From an uncultured Cellvibrionales bacterium (GTDB lineage Bacteria > Pseudomonadota > Gammaproteobacteria > Pseudomonadales > Dasaniaceae), in contig CAJVZD010000034.1 of the NCBI GenBank assembly GCA_913019905.1, forward strand, positions 1 to 48,176: DNA of 48,176 bases, written 5' to 3'. The translations under genes were made by a program, and so were the position numbers. Positions 9,593 to 17,471 of this stretch are shown in pieces. The notes beneath the pieces are model-generated. The model searched no databases, had not been told where the DNA came from, and saw only the letters and a list, made by a program, of their open reading frames with translations. The first letter of the stretch is position 1. Each line of letters begins with the position of its first letter.

Positions 9593-11151
9593 TCCTCGCC
9601 TCCCTTTATTTCTAACCCGGATCGTTTTTCTAAAGCTAGGCGCGCACAGTCCGTATCCTTAAAGGGTATTTTTTTATCACCATACAACTGATAGGGCTCA
9701 TGACCTTTTCCAGCAACTAAAATACTGTCTCCAGCAGCGGCATTCATTATTGCAAACTCAATTGCTTTAGCTCTGTCCACTTCGACCAGAGCAGGTCTCT
9801 CTACGCCGCCCAAAATTTCATCAATGATCTGATCGGGGGATTCATGCCGCGGATTGTCACTTGTGACAATCACTATATCGGCATTGCGCTCAACAATTTC
9901 TCCCATTTTCGGGCGCTTACTTTGATCACGATCGCCGCCACAACCGAAAACACACCAAAGCTTGCCGCCACAGTGCAAACGCATCGCCAGCAACGCCTGC
10001 TCTAATGCATCCGGCGTATGTGCGTAGTCTATGATCACAGCAATGTCCGAGCCTAGTGATTCAGACAGCACTTCCATGCGTCCATTAACAGTTGTCAAAG
10101 AGGGTGTATGTCTAAGCAGTTTTTCTAGCGGATATCCCAGAGCGCCAAGAGAGCTTATGACCGCTAACAGATTACTTAGGTTGAACTTACCAAGAAGCGG
10201 ACTTGAAAAACGGAAATCACCCCATGGGGAATGCAACAACCCATTCACGCCACTTGCATGGTAATGCGGAGACTCTACCCATACATCTACTCCAGCTCGT
10301 TTTTCTGAAAGACTCTCTGAGCTGTATCGAATTATTTGAACACTTTCAGCCACTTCCTTTTCCAAGGCCTGACAGAAAGAATCATCACTGTTAAGAACCG
10401 CAAAATTCAATCCCGGGTGACGAAAAAGGGCCGCTTTTGCATCTGCATAGGCTTGCATTGACCCGTGGTAATCTAGATGATCATGGGTAAGATTAGTAAA
10501 AATAGCCAATTCAAATCGAAGTGCAGCAACTCGCCCTTGAACCAATCCATGGGAGGAAACTTCCATAGCGACTAGATCAACGCCTTCATCTAACCACCGA
10601 GCGATATGTCTTTGCAATTCAATCGCGTCGGGTGTTGTATTTGGCGTTTCTTCAAAAACACCGTCAACACCCACTCCAAGAGTCCCAGACACTGCACAGT
10701 GTTGCCCTAGCAAAAGCAAGTATTGCATTATCAGCTGAGTACAACTTGTTTTTCCATTGGTACCCGTAACAGCCACTACCGGGAGTGTTTTTGATGGATA
10801 GCCATAAAAGCGCCCTCCAATTTCGCTAAAGAAAAGCCGTAAGTTTTCAACTTCGATTATTGGAACATTTGCCACATCGTTTTGCGAAAAAGATCGGGCA
10901 TTACTCTCTGCGCTCTTTTCAATAAGTACCGCAACGGCTCCGGCAGCAATCGCATCATCCACATATTCTCTACCGTCCTTAACATGGCCTTCACTCGCAA
11001 GAAAAACATCACCTTTACATACCAGACGACTATCGATTTTTACACCGGTCACCTCAATCTCAGCAACGCCCTGTTCGGCAAGAGCCACAATTCCATCGAG
11101 CAAATCGCCCACGCGAATTATGTTAGCAGATTGAACAGAAGCGCTTGTCAA
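9589..11151 (-). CDS. murE: UDP-MurNAc-L-Ala-D-Glu--meso-diaminopimelate ligase MurE
   Basis: MurE adds the third residue of the peptidoglycan stem peptide. An N-terminal domain with KIDSRLVCKGDVFLA is followed by the P-loop VVAVTGTNGKTSCTQ, then TTPDAIELQRH, MEVSSHGLVQGRV and TNLTHDHLDYHGSM. The DNPRHESP segment contains the DNPR motif that selects meso-diaminopimelate, giving the Gram-negative type of peptidoglycan. The C-terminal IDYAHTPDALEQAL and AGKGHEPYQ are standard. At 520 residues it is slightly longer than the E. coli protein. It overlaps ftsI and murF by 4 bp each. Confidence 0.97.
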   Translation of the reverse strand: MTSASVQSANIIRVGDLLDGIVALAEQGVAEIEVTGVKIDSRLVCKGDVFLASEGHVKDGREYVDDAIAAGAVAVLIEKSAESNARSFSQNDVANVPIIEVENLRLFFSEIGGRFYGYPSKTLPVVAVTGTNGKTSCTQLIMQYLLLLGQHCAVSGTLGVGVDGVFEETPNTTPDAIELQRHIARWLDEGVDLVAMEVSSHGLVQGRVAALRFELAIFTNLTHDHLDYHGSMQAYADAKAALFRHPGLNFAVLNSDDSFCQALEKEVAESVQIIRYSSESLSEKRAGVDVWVESPHYHASGVNGLLHSPWGDFRFSSPLLGKFNLSNLLAVISSLGALGYPLEKLLRHTPSLTTVNGRMEVLSESLGSDIAVIIDYAHTPDALEQALLAMRLHCGGKLWCVFGCGGDRDQSKRPKMGEIVERNADIVIVTSDNPRHESPDQIIDEILGGVERPALVEVDRAKAIEFAIMNAAAGDSILVAGKGHEPYQLYGDKKIPFKDTDCARLALEKRSGLEIKGGEE

Positions 11152-12929
11152 GCTGACGTCCCTCCCGCTAACAGAGATTTAGGCCCACCGTCAAATAACT
11201 TTTTTGCACCAGCAATGCTGCTTGGCGGCTGCGTATCGGGCACTACGTCCATCAACCTGAGCGCTTCTCCGACAATTTTCGAAAAAACCGGAGCGGCAGC
11301 TTCACCACCATGATAATTTTTTAGATTCGGTTCATCAATCATGACTACGGCAACCAATCGAGGATTGGAAGCTGGAGCTAAACCAGCAAACACCGCCGTA
11401 TAGCGATTGCTTTCATAACCTGTCTTCCCAACCTTGTGGGTCGTTCCAGTCTTTCCTGCAACCGAGTAAGCTGCAATCTGAGCACTGGTAGCAGTCCCCC
11501 CTTTAAGGGTTACGGTTTTTAACATCTCAACAATCTGCCGGCTGATCTTCTCGTCGATTATTCGCTCGATGGATGACTCTTCTCCAGTGCTTTCCTCATT
11601 ACGAAGTAAAGTCACTGGGCGAAACAAGCCACCGCTCGCGAAGACAGAATAGGCTTGTGCCAACTGCAAAGGTGTCACAGTTAGACCGTACCCAAACGCA
11701 AAATTCGCGCGCTCAATAGGAAGCCACTTTGACTTATTAGGCAACAAGCCAGCACTTTCTCCCGGAAACCCACTACTCGTGCTCACACCCAAGCCAAATC
11801 GATTGAAGACATTCCAAATAAGCTGCTCATCCAGATCCAGCGCTAACTTACTGGTTCCCACCTGACTCGACTTAGTCAGTAATTTTGTTACGTCGATAAC
11901 ACCATAGTTAACAGGGTCCAAAATCGTTTTTTTGCCAATCCTTATATGCCCTGGGTTAGTATCTATGAGAGAATCGGGACGATATTTTCCCGACTCAAGC
12001 GCGGCTACAACCGTCAATGGCTTCACCGTCGATCCCGGTTCGAACATATCTGTCATGGCGCGATTTCGCAAGTTAGCGGATTTTAAGCGACGGCGATTAT
12101 TTGGGTTGAAAGCTGGTTGATTGACCATGGCCAACACCTCGCCGGACTCGCTATCCAGAACAACAACCGAACCACTTTTTGCGTCAATGCGCTTCAACGC
12201 GCTCTTTAATTCTCTGTGGGCAAGATGCTGCAACCGCATATCCAAGCTAAGGCTCAAACTCTTTCCCGGCTTAGCCTCAAAGCCCTTGTCAACATCCCTG
12301 AAAATATTACCACGCAAATCTTTTAACACGTGCCTTTTCCCGGGATCGCCTTTTAGCCAACTGTCGTAGGCCAGCTCCATGCCCTCTTGACCCCTGTCAT
12401 CAATGTCAGAAAAACCGACCACATGAGCCGCAACCTCACCTGCCGGGTAATATCGCTTGTATTCTTGTTTAACATTAACGCCTTTAATTCTAAGGGCCAT
12501 GACCTTAGCTGCAGACTTTGGCGACAAATGTCGAAGCAAATACGCAAAGCTTCGACGGGCGTTATTTTCAATCTTTTTTTCAATCTGGCTGCGGGGAATA
12601 TCGAGAGAAACCGCTAATTCGCCCCACCGGTGCCGCTCATTTTTTAACTCTTGTGGATTAATCCATATCGAAGATACCGGAGTGCTCACCGCTAAAGGCT
12701 CGCCATTTCTATCAGAAATAACACCGCGATAAGCAGGTATTGTTTCCGCACGCAGAGTCCTCGCATTGCCTTGACCCTGAAGAAATTCGTAACCCCTGTC
12801 AGAATCCAAGACCTGAAGCTCAAGAATCCTCCACACCAGCAGTGAAGCCAATATAGCCAGCAATGACATTACGATGTAGAACCGCCAGGCAGGCGCAATC
12901 TGTGTGGCGTTATTCAGCTTTTGATTCAT
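11148..12929 (-). CDS. ftsI: septal peptidoglycan transpeptidase FtsI (PBP3)
   Basis: FtsI crosslinks septal peptidoglycan in the periplasm and works with FtsW. A short cytoplasmic tail precedes one membrane anchor (about residues 17-35, FYIVMSLLAILASLLVWRI). The non-catalytic PBP dimerisation domain contains YRGVISDRNGEPLAVS and RYYPAGEVAAHVVGFSD. The transpeptidase domain has the SxxK nucleophile motif in FEPGSTVKPL, the SSQVGTSK segment at the usual SxN position, and the KTGT motif in VAGKTGTTHK. The 593 residues are normal. Its start overlaps the ftsL stop by 4 bp. Confidence 0.97.
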   Translation of the reverse strand: MNQKLNNATQIAPAWRFYIVMSLLAILASLLVWRILELQVLDSDRGYEFLQGQGNARTLRAETIPAYRGVISDRNGEPLAVSTPVSSIWINPQELKNERHRWGELAVSLDIPRSQIEKKIENNARRSFAYLLRHLSPKSAAKVMALRIKGVNVKQEYKRYYPAGEVAAHVVGFSDIDDRGQEGMELAYDSWLKGDPGKRHVLKDLRGNIFRDVDKGFEAKPGKSLSLSLDMRLQHLAHRELKSALKRIDAKSGSVVVLDSESGEVLAMVNQPAFNPNNRRRLKSANLRNRAMTDMFEPGSTVKPLTVVAALESGKYRPDSLIDTNPGHIRIGKKTILDPVNYGVIDVTKLLTKSSQVGTSKLALDLDEQLIWNVFNRFGLGVSTSSGFPGESAGLLPNKSKWLPIERANFAFGYGLTVTPLQLAQAYSVFASGGLFRPVTLLRNEESTGEESSIERIIDEKISRQIVEMLKTVTLKGGTATSAQIAAYSVAGKTGTTHKVGKTGYESNRYTAVFAGLAPASNPRLVAVVMIDEPNLKNYHGGEAAAPVFSKIVGEALRLMDVVPDTQPPSSIAGAKKLFDGGPKSLLAGGTSA

Positions 12930-13267
12930 GGTGACACCGCAATCAACACGATTGATTCAGGAACAATCATATTTAATTCCCGCTTAGCCAATTGCTCAAC
13001 ACGGGTATGTGATGCCCAGGTACTTTGCTCCAATAGCAAACGCCCCCACTCCTCTTCCAATTGCACTGCCTCTCGAATCTCCAACTGCAAAACACTGAAC
13101 AACTGCCGACTTTTGAACGAACTATAAATAACGCCCAATGCAGAAGCGGCAACTAAAACAAAAATCATCAAGCTGGGTATCAAGAGTTTTGAGGACCATA
13201 AATCACGTGAAAAATCCCGCTCGACACCGACTTTATTACTATTTTTTCGCTCACTGAAAGCGCTCAT
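12926..13267 (-). CDS. ftsL: cell division protein FtsL
   Basis: FtsL is a small bitopic protein that joins FtsB and FtsQ and helps activate FtsWI. A charged cytoplasmic start is followed by one membrane helix (LLIPSLMIFVLVAASALGV) and a periplasmic coiled-coil with leucines through LFSVLQLEIREAVQLEEEWGRLLLEQSTW, ending RVEQLAKRELNMIVP. That layout and the position between rsmH and ftsI identify it, since FtsL sequences diverge widely. The ATG at 13267 is preferred because GGCGGA lies 6-7 bases upstream; an ATG at 13288 would add seven residues, with its best site (AGGA) too far away. Confidence 0.93.
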   Translation of the reverse strand: MSAFSERKNSNKVGVERDFSRDLWSSKLLIPSLMIFVLVAASALGVIYSSFKSRQLFSVLQLEIREAVQLEEEWGRLLLEQSTWASHTRVEQLAKRELNMIVPESIVLIAVSP

Positions 13268-13321
13268 AATTTTTCCGCCTAACTCCATAACTTAGGCATG
13301 TTCCTGTTTACAGATTCATTT

Positions 13322-14239
13322 TTACGCAATTTTTTCCGCTACTCGCATAATTGCACTGCGGGAACGCACATTGCCATCTATCTCTGCACTACTTGCCTTT
13401 ACGACTTTGCCAATCTGTTTTAGCCGTTTGTTCAATTGATCCTCCGTAACCGGAACCGCCGCTGGCAACTGATCCCCCCGAACATGTTTTTTGATAAAAC
13501 GCTTCACTTGACGATCTTCTAAGGAATGAAAACTTATAATAACCAGACGACCACCAACAACTAAAAGATCTAACACTTGATCGAGAAAACGAGATAAATC
13601 AGTTAGCTCATTGTTAATAAATATACGAATAGCCTGAAACGATTTTGTGGCCGGATGCTTGCCTTTCTCCCAAGCCGGATGAGCCTCCTTCAATATGCCA
13701 GCTAAATGCAATGTGGTACTGATTGGATTAATCTCGCGCTCGGTAACCACCGCTCTGGCGAGGCGTTTCGCATAGCGCTCCTCCCCGTACTCTTTTAATA
13801 CACGTACAATGTCACCCTCTTTTGCACTTGCCAGCCATTCAGCGGCACTAAAACCAGCCTGCGGATTCATCCTCATATCTAAGTTACCGTCACGCAAAAA
13901 ACTAAACCCTCGCTCAGCCTGATCCAATTGGGGGGACGAAACTCCAAGATCCAGCAAAACACCATCGAGCTTTTCAACATGATACTGAGGAAGGCACTGC
14001 TGCGCGTCCGCGAATGATCCTTGAATTATCTGGAACCGCGAATCGAAGCCTTGCAACTCTTCGCCCGCCGCGATGGCCTGAGGGTCCTTATCGATGCCCA
14101 ACAACCGCCCCTGTACACCTAACCGCTTCAATATCTCCCGACTATGACCACCGCGACCAAAAGTCCCGTCGAGATAATTTCCCTCGAGATTAGTGACAAG
14201 AGCGCCGACAGCCTCGTCAAGCAATACTGTTTCGTGCAT
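13322..14239 (-). CDS. rsmH: 16S rRNA (cytosine(1402)-N4)-methyltransferase RsmH
   Basis: RsmH (MraW) methylates N4 of C1402 in the 16S rRNA decoding centre using S-adenosylmethionine. The protein starts MHETVLLDEAV and has the methyl-donor site YLDGTFGRGGHSREIL, LLGIDKDPQA, LLDLGVSSPQLD, RGFSFLRDGNLDMRMNP and the family signature SFHSLEDRQVKRFIK. At 305 residues the length is normal. GGAG lies 8 bases before the ATG. It is the second gene of the cluster, 11 bp after mraZ. Confidence 0.97.
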   Translation of the reverse strand: MHETVLLDEAVGALVTNLEGNYLDGTFGRGGHSREILKRLGVQGRLLGIDKDPQAIAAGEELQGFDSRFQIIQGSFADAQQCLPQYHVEKLDGVLLDLGVSSPQLDQAERGFSFLRDGNLDMRMNPQAGFSAAEWLASAKEGDIVRVLKEYGEERYAKRLARAVVTEREINPISTTLHLAGILKEAHPAWEKGKHPATKSFQAIRIFINNELTDLSRFLDQVLDLLVVGGRLVIISFHSLEDRQVKRFIKKHVRGDQLPAAVPVTEDQLNKRLKQIGKVVKASSAEIDGNVRSRSAIMRVAEKIA

Positions 14240-14250
14240 ATCAGAGGCTC

Positions 14251-14700
14251 CTATAACGACAAAGACAGAACTTCTGCCGGAAGCTCATCATCTCCATCAT
14301 CAACTGCACCGAGATACTTAAACCACTCTTCTTCACTCCACAGCTCCAACTTTTTACTTTGCCCTACCAGCATTAGCTTTTTCTCTAGCCCTGCATATTC
14401 ACGTAGTGTGGGCGGCAACAAGACGCGACCATTACTTCCTTCTACTTCCAACGGTGTGGCATACCCCAAAAGCAATCTCTGCATCTTGGCAGCCTTACGA
14501 TTTATGTTCGGTAAACTTTCTATTTGCGGCAACAGGAGCTGCCATTGCTGCTCCGGGTATACTAGTAAACAACGCTCTTCCGTATGGGCAGTAACAACAA
14601 TACGCCCGGCACAATCAGACAGGAGTGAATCCCGCACTTTCGCCGGTATCGCGAGACGCCCTTTGGAGTCCATGCTGATTGCATTGCTGCCGAGATACAT
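14251..14700 (-). CDS. mraZ: transcriptional regulator MraZ
   Basis: MraZ is a ring-forming AbrB-fold DNA-binding protein that controls the dcw promoter. The first SpoVT/AbrB-like repeat is visible as [20 protein letters not shown] and the second as [18 protein letters not shown]. The start is the ATG at 14700, giving [11 protein letters not shown] and 149 residues. It is preceded by GGAAG about 4 bases upstream, and this N-terminus matches the family. An in-frame codon at 14751 would put the start inside the operator repeats. It is the first gene of the cluster; its likely operator and promoter lie directly upstream. Confidence 0.96.
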   Translation of the reverse strand: MYLGSNAISMDSKGRLAIPAKVRDSLLSDCAGRIVVTAHTEERCLLVYPEQQWQLLLPQIESLPNINRKAAKMQRLLLGYATPLEVEGSNGRVLLPPTLREYAGLEKKLMLVGQSKKLELWSEEEWFKYLGAVDDGDDELPAEVLSLSL

Positions 14701-14736
14701 ATTCTTCCACTTATTGTTTGGCAAAAGGCGAAAAAC

Positions 14737-14773
14737 TCCACAAATCGTCACTTTTCTACACTTTTTACCACCT
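14737..14773 (-). promoter_or_regulatory. MraZ box array (four GTG boxes, 10-bp period)
   Basis: On the - strand the leader contains GTG at exactly 10-bp intervals, with + strand CAC at 14739, 14749, 14759 and 14769. Two copies read AAAGTGTAG and AAAGTGACG. Known MraZ operators are G-rich repeats of this kind with the same 10-bp phasing, placing successive repeats on one face of the helix for the MraZ ring. The array lies at or just after the predicted transcription start, so bound MraZ would block transcription of mraZ and the downstream cluster. Confidence 0.75.
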
Positions 14774-14778
14774 TTGCA

Positions 14779-14807
14779 ACTATAGAGATTAGCTCCCTAT
14801 AGATCAA
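14779..14807 (-). promoter_or_regulatory. sigma-70 type promoter of mraZ/dcw cluster
   Basis: Reading the - strand, TTGATC (14802-14807) and TATAGT (14779-14784) are separated by exactly 17 bp. They match the -35 and -10 consensus in 4 and 5 of 6 bases. The predicted start lies near 14772, at the first MraZ box, giving a leader of about 70 nt before mraZ. It is the best candidate for the main cluster promoter. Confidence 0.6.
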
Positions 14808-15237
14808 GGCGGTCAGTCGCAAAATCAGCCTAAAATGCAGGGATATGACGCTAACATGTAGAGATATGGGACGAAGCGGCAATGCCGAAAGAGAAGAAAA
14901 TAAGAAAAAACAATGAACTGCAAGCCACACTTAAAGCTTTACATTAAGTAACAGGTTTTTTTGATCTAAAAAAAGAGAGAAAGCAACAAGGAAGGTTATA
15001 TGAGAACAGCGAACGAGGTCTAAAACCGAACGTCCAGTAACGCTGCGTAGTGAGCATAACTGCAATTTAGGATTTGCTCAAGCCTCACAATAAAACGGGC
15101 ACCGCGTCACGGCAAATACTCAATGGCTCGAACTACTTAACGACACAAGGTTCTTTCAGCCACAGTACAGTATGCTATTACTTCAACGCTTGCACTGATA
15201 GAATAAAATTCTCGCCATAATTTGCCAGTTGAGACCT
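14808..15237. other. divergent intergenic region between mraZ and DUF3581 gene
   Basis: No credible gene was found here. It holds the upstream side of the mraZ promoter, an 11-bp palindrome CGGCAATGCCG at 14877-14887 and an A/T inverted run around GATC at 14955-14974. Near the right end, TTCAAC (15182-15187) and TAAAAT (15204-15209) with a 16-bp gap form a weak candidate promoter for the DUF3581 gene. Confidence 0.4.
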
Positions 15238-15951
15238 ATGCCAATTAGCCAGTACTACTCCGAAGAAAACAATAAGCTCACCTTTACACGCCAACAAGCC
15301 AGCGATTTCGCAAAAAAAATTGCCGATGACTTTAATCCACTCCACGACATCGCTGCCAAGCGCTTTTGCGTTCCTGGCGATTTATTATTTTCGGTCATAT
15401 TGACCAAATATGGCATCAGCGAACACATGGACTTTACCTTTACCGGCATGGTGACCGATGAAGTCATATTAGATTTCCCAGCGGAAACTAAGCAGCTTCT
15501 GCTGGCCGGCGAAAACGGAAAGGAATACCTCAATATCAGCCGCGATGGAAGAAATTCAAAAAACGAACAAGTCGTAAACGCGCTCATTAATAACTACGTT
15601 GCGTTCTCGGGCCACACGTTTCCACATATACTGATTCCATTATTGAAAAAAACTGGCAGCATGATCAATCCGAAACGCCCAATGGTTATGTACCAGAGCA
15701 TGTTAATAGATCTCTACCATCTTGATATAACAGAGATCGAACTTGAGTTTGACGACCAAAAGACCACTGTTGAAACTGAAGGAAAACGCGCGAATGTATG
15801 CCTCGCTTTTAATTTGAAGTCCGCCAACGAGATTATTGGCCGAGGGGAGAAGCGAATGCTGGTAAGTGGTCTAGTGCCATTTGATCAAGAAGCGATTGAC
15901 GCCATAATTTCTGATTACTCGCAATGGAAAAGAGACTACAAGAAAGACTAA
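15238..15951 (+). CDS. DUF3581 family protein
   Basis: The product resembles the gammaproteobacterial DUF3581 family, whose function is not established. Residues near the start read YYSEENNKLTFTRQQASDFAKKIADDFNPLHD, and GDLLFSVILTKYG follows. The DFNPLHD and later hydrophobic strands resemble the entry of a hot-dog (MaoC-like) fold, but that is inference. The ATG at 15238 is used; a TTG three codons upstream (15229) is in frame, but the sequence before it shows no better ribosome site. The product is 237 residues with no signal peptide or membrane helix, so it is probably cytoplasmic. It is a single gene, convergent with the following oxidoreductase gene. Confidence 0.8.
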   Translation: MPISQYYSEENNKLTFTRQQASDFAKKIADDFNPLHDIAAKRFCVPGDLLFSVILTKYGISEHMDFTFTGMVTDEVILDFPAETKQLLLAGENGKEYLNISRDGRNSKNEQVVNALINNYVAFSGHTFPHILIPLLKKTGSMINPKRPMVMYQSMLIDLYHLDITEIELEFDDQKTTVETEGKRANVCLAFNLKSANEIIGRGEKRMLVSGLVPFDQEAIDAIISDYSQWKRDYKKD

Positions 15952-16171
15952 TCTACGACTCTTACAATTGGCCAGATGAGAAAACAACATTACCCCTTAC
16001 CACCCAGCGGGATTTGGGGCTTGTCGGCAGCACTGACCAAGGCGCCACCCATTTTGAGCATTGAAATTTCCACAATGCAATGAACCATAGGTTTAACGTC
16101 GCATCATCCTTTCGGGAGAAAACACGAACGACAAACCCGGAGCTAATCGCAAACGTAGAAACACACAATTA

Positions 16172-17161
16172 TTAGGCCTTGGCAGCCAAATTTAACACGA
16201 CCTTCCCCACCAATTCATTACTCTCCATTAACACATGGGCATCTGCCACGTCATCAACAGAAAATTCCGCCGCCATCCGAGGTTTAACTTTGCCGCTCGA
16301 GATTAACGGCCATACATTGGCTTTTAATCGATCGGCTATTTTGGATTTAGCGTCTTGAGATTGAGGGCGTAATGTTGAGCCCGTCATCGTTAAACGTTTC
16401 AGCATAATGGGCATAAAGTTAACATTTGCCTGAGGCCCCCGGAGATATGCAATGTTAACTATTCGACCATCAACAGCGGCAACCGCAATATTACGCTCAA
16501 TATAATCACCGCCAACCATATCAAGAATAACGTCCGCTCCATGGCCATCGGTCAGTACTTTTACTCGCTCGACAAAATCTTCATCGTTATAGTTGATCGC
16601 GGCAACTGCCCCCAGCTCAATACAGACTGAGCATTTGTGATCATTGCTCGCTGTAGCAATGACCGTAGCTCCCATCGCCGCCGCCATCTGAATAGCGGTA
16701 GTCCCAATGCCACTGGCGCCACCGTGAACAAGCAGCACTTCTCCAGCCTTTAACCCGCCGCGATCAAAAACATTGGCCCAAACAGTGAAACATGTTTCCG
16801 GCAACGCAGCAGCCTCAGCCATAGACAAACCCTCAGGCTTCGGCAGACACTGCCCCTGAGGAGCGCAAACCTGCTGTGCATATCCTCCGCCGTTGGTGAG
16901 CGCGCATACCTCATCACCGACTTTGAATTTCGTTACGGCACTACCGACCTCGGCAACAACGCCGGACACCTCTAACCCCAAGATCGGCGAAGCGCCTGGA
17001 GGTGGCGGGTATAAACCCATACGCTGGATCACATCCGGGCGATTAACGCCAGCAAAAGCGACCGAAATCAAAACCTCATCATCTTTCGGATGTGGGGCAG
17101 CCGTGTTTCCGACAGACATTACAGTCGCATCTCCCGGTGTTTTTATTGCAACATAACGCAT
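16172..17161 (-). CDS. NAD(P)H:quinone oxidoreductase, zinc-free MDR family
   Basis: This medium-chain dehydrogenase/reductase resembles the PIG3-like quinone oxidoreductases, which use NADPH to reduce quinones. The N-terminal GroES-like domain reads MRYVAIKTPGDATVM and NRPDVIQRMGLYPPPPGASPILGLEVSGVV. The Rossmann domain has LLVHGGASGIGTTAIQMA. Zinc-ligand cysteines typical of alcohol dehydrogenases are not evident. At 329 residues the length is normal. It lies alone between two + strand genes. The 220 bp downstream (15952-16171) contains no clear gene or terminator. Confidence 0.88.
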   Translation of the reverse strand: MRYVAIKTPGDATVMSVGNTAAPHPKDDEVLISVAFAGVNRPDVIQRMGLYPPPPGASPILGLEVSGVVAEVGSAVTKFKVGDEVCALTNGGGYAQQVCAPQGQCLPKPEGLSMAEAAALPETCFTVWANVFDRGGLKAGEVLLVHGGASGIGTTAIQMAAAMGATVIATASNDHKCSVCIELGAVAAINYNDEDFVERVKVLTDGHGADVILDMVGGDYIERNIAVAAVDGRIVNIAYLRGPQANVNFMPIMLKRLTMTGSTLRPQSQDAKSKIADRLKANVWPLISSGKVKPRMAAEFSVDDVADAHVLMESNELVGKVVLNLAAKA

Positions 17162-17471
17162 AATTTTAGCTCCAAATAGGCTGTCGGCAGTGCTTCTCGG
17201 TGCTGGCTCGAAAGCTACTCAATAAGTGTGGCGACGAAAAACGCTGCAATTTCAACATAAATTAACAGCGTCCGCTATCACGCATTAACATTATTTCAAG
17301 AATTCGAACTGATTTTTCCGACTAAGTAAATTTGGCAGTACTGTTACTAGTCGATAGTGGGCTATAATCGAATGAACTAACGCAACTTAAATGAGCCAAT
17401 GACCGTGCTCGGCACCCCACCGACAGTTAGGGGTGCAGCTACCAATATTCTCGCAAGGGATTATGTGATTT
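17162..17471. promoter_or_regulatory. divergent promoter region with leader hairpin for DUF1631 gene
   Basis: No gene is supported here. On the + strand there is a perfect TATAAT at 17363-17368 without a convincing -35 box. Downstream, GCACCCC (17412-17418) and GGGGTGC (17430-17436) form a 7-bp GC-rich hairpin with an 11-nt loop. AAGGGA at 17455-17460 is 11 bases before the DUF1631 ATG. The hairpin would lie in the 5' leader and could affect translation. Confidence 0.45.

Noticed and set aside
14144..14785. 213-codon + strand frame across rsmH and mraZ
   Set aside because: It runs antisense through two recognised genes and through the MraZ boxes, with low-complexity Ser-rich translation.
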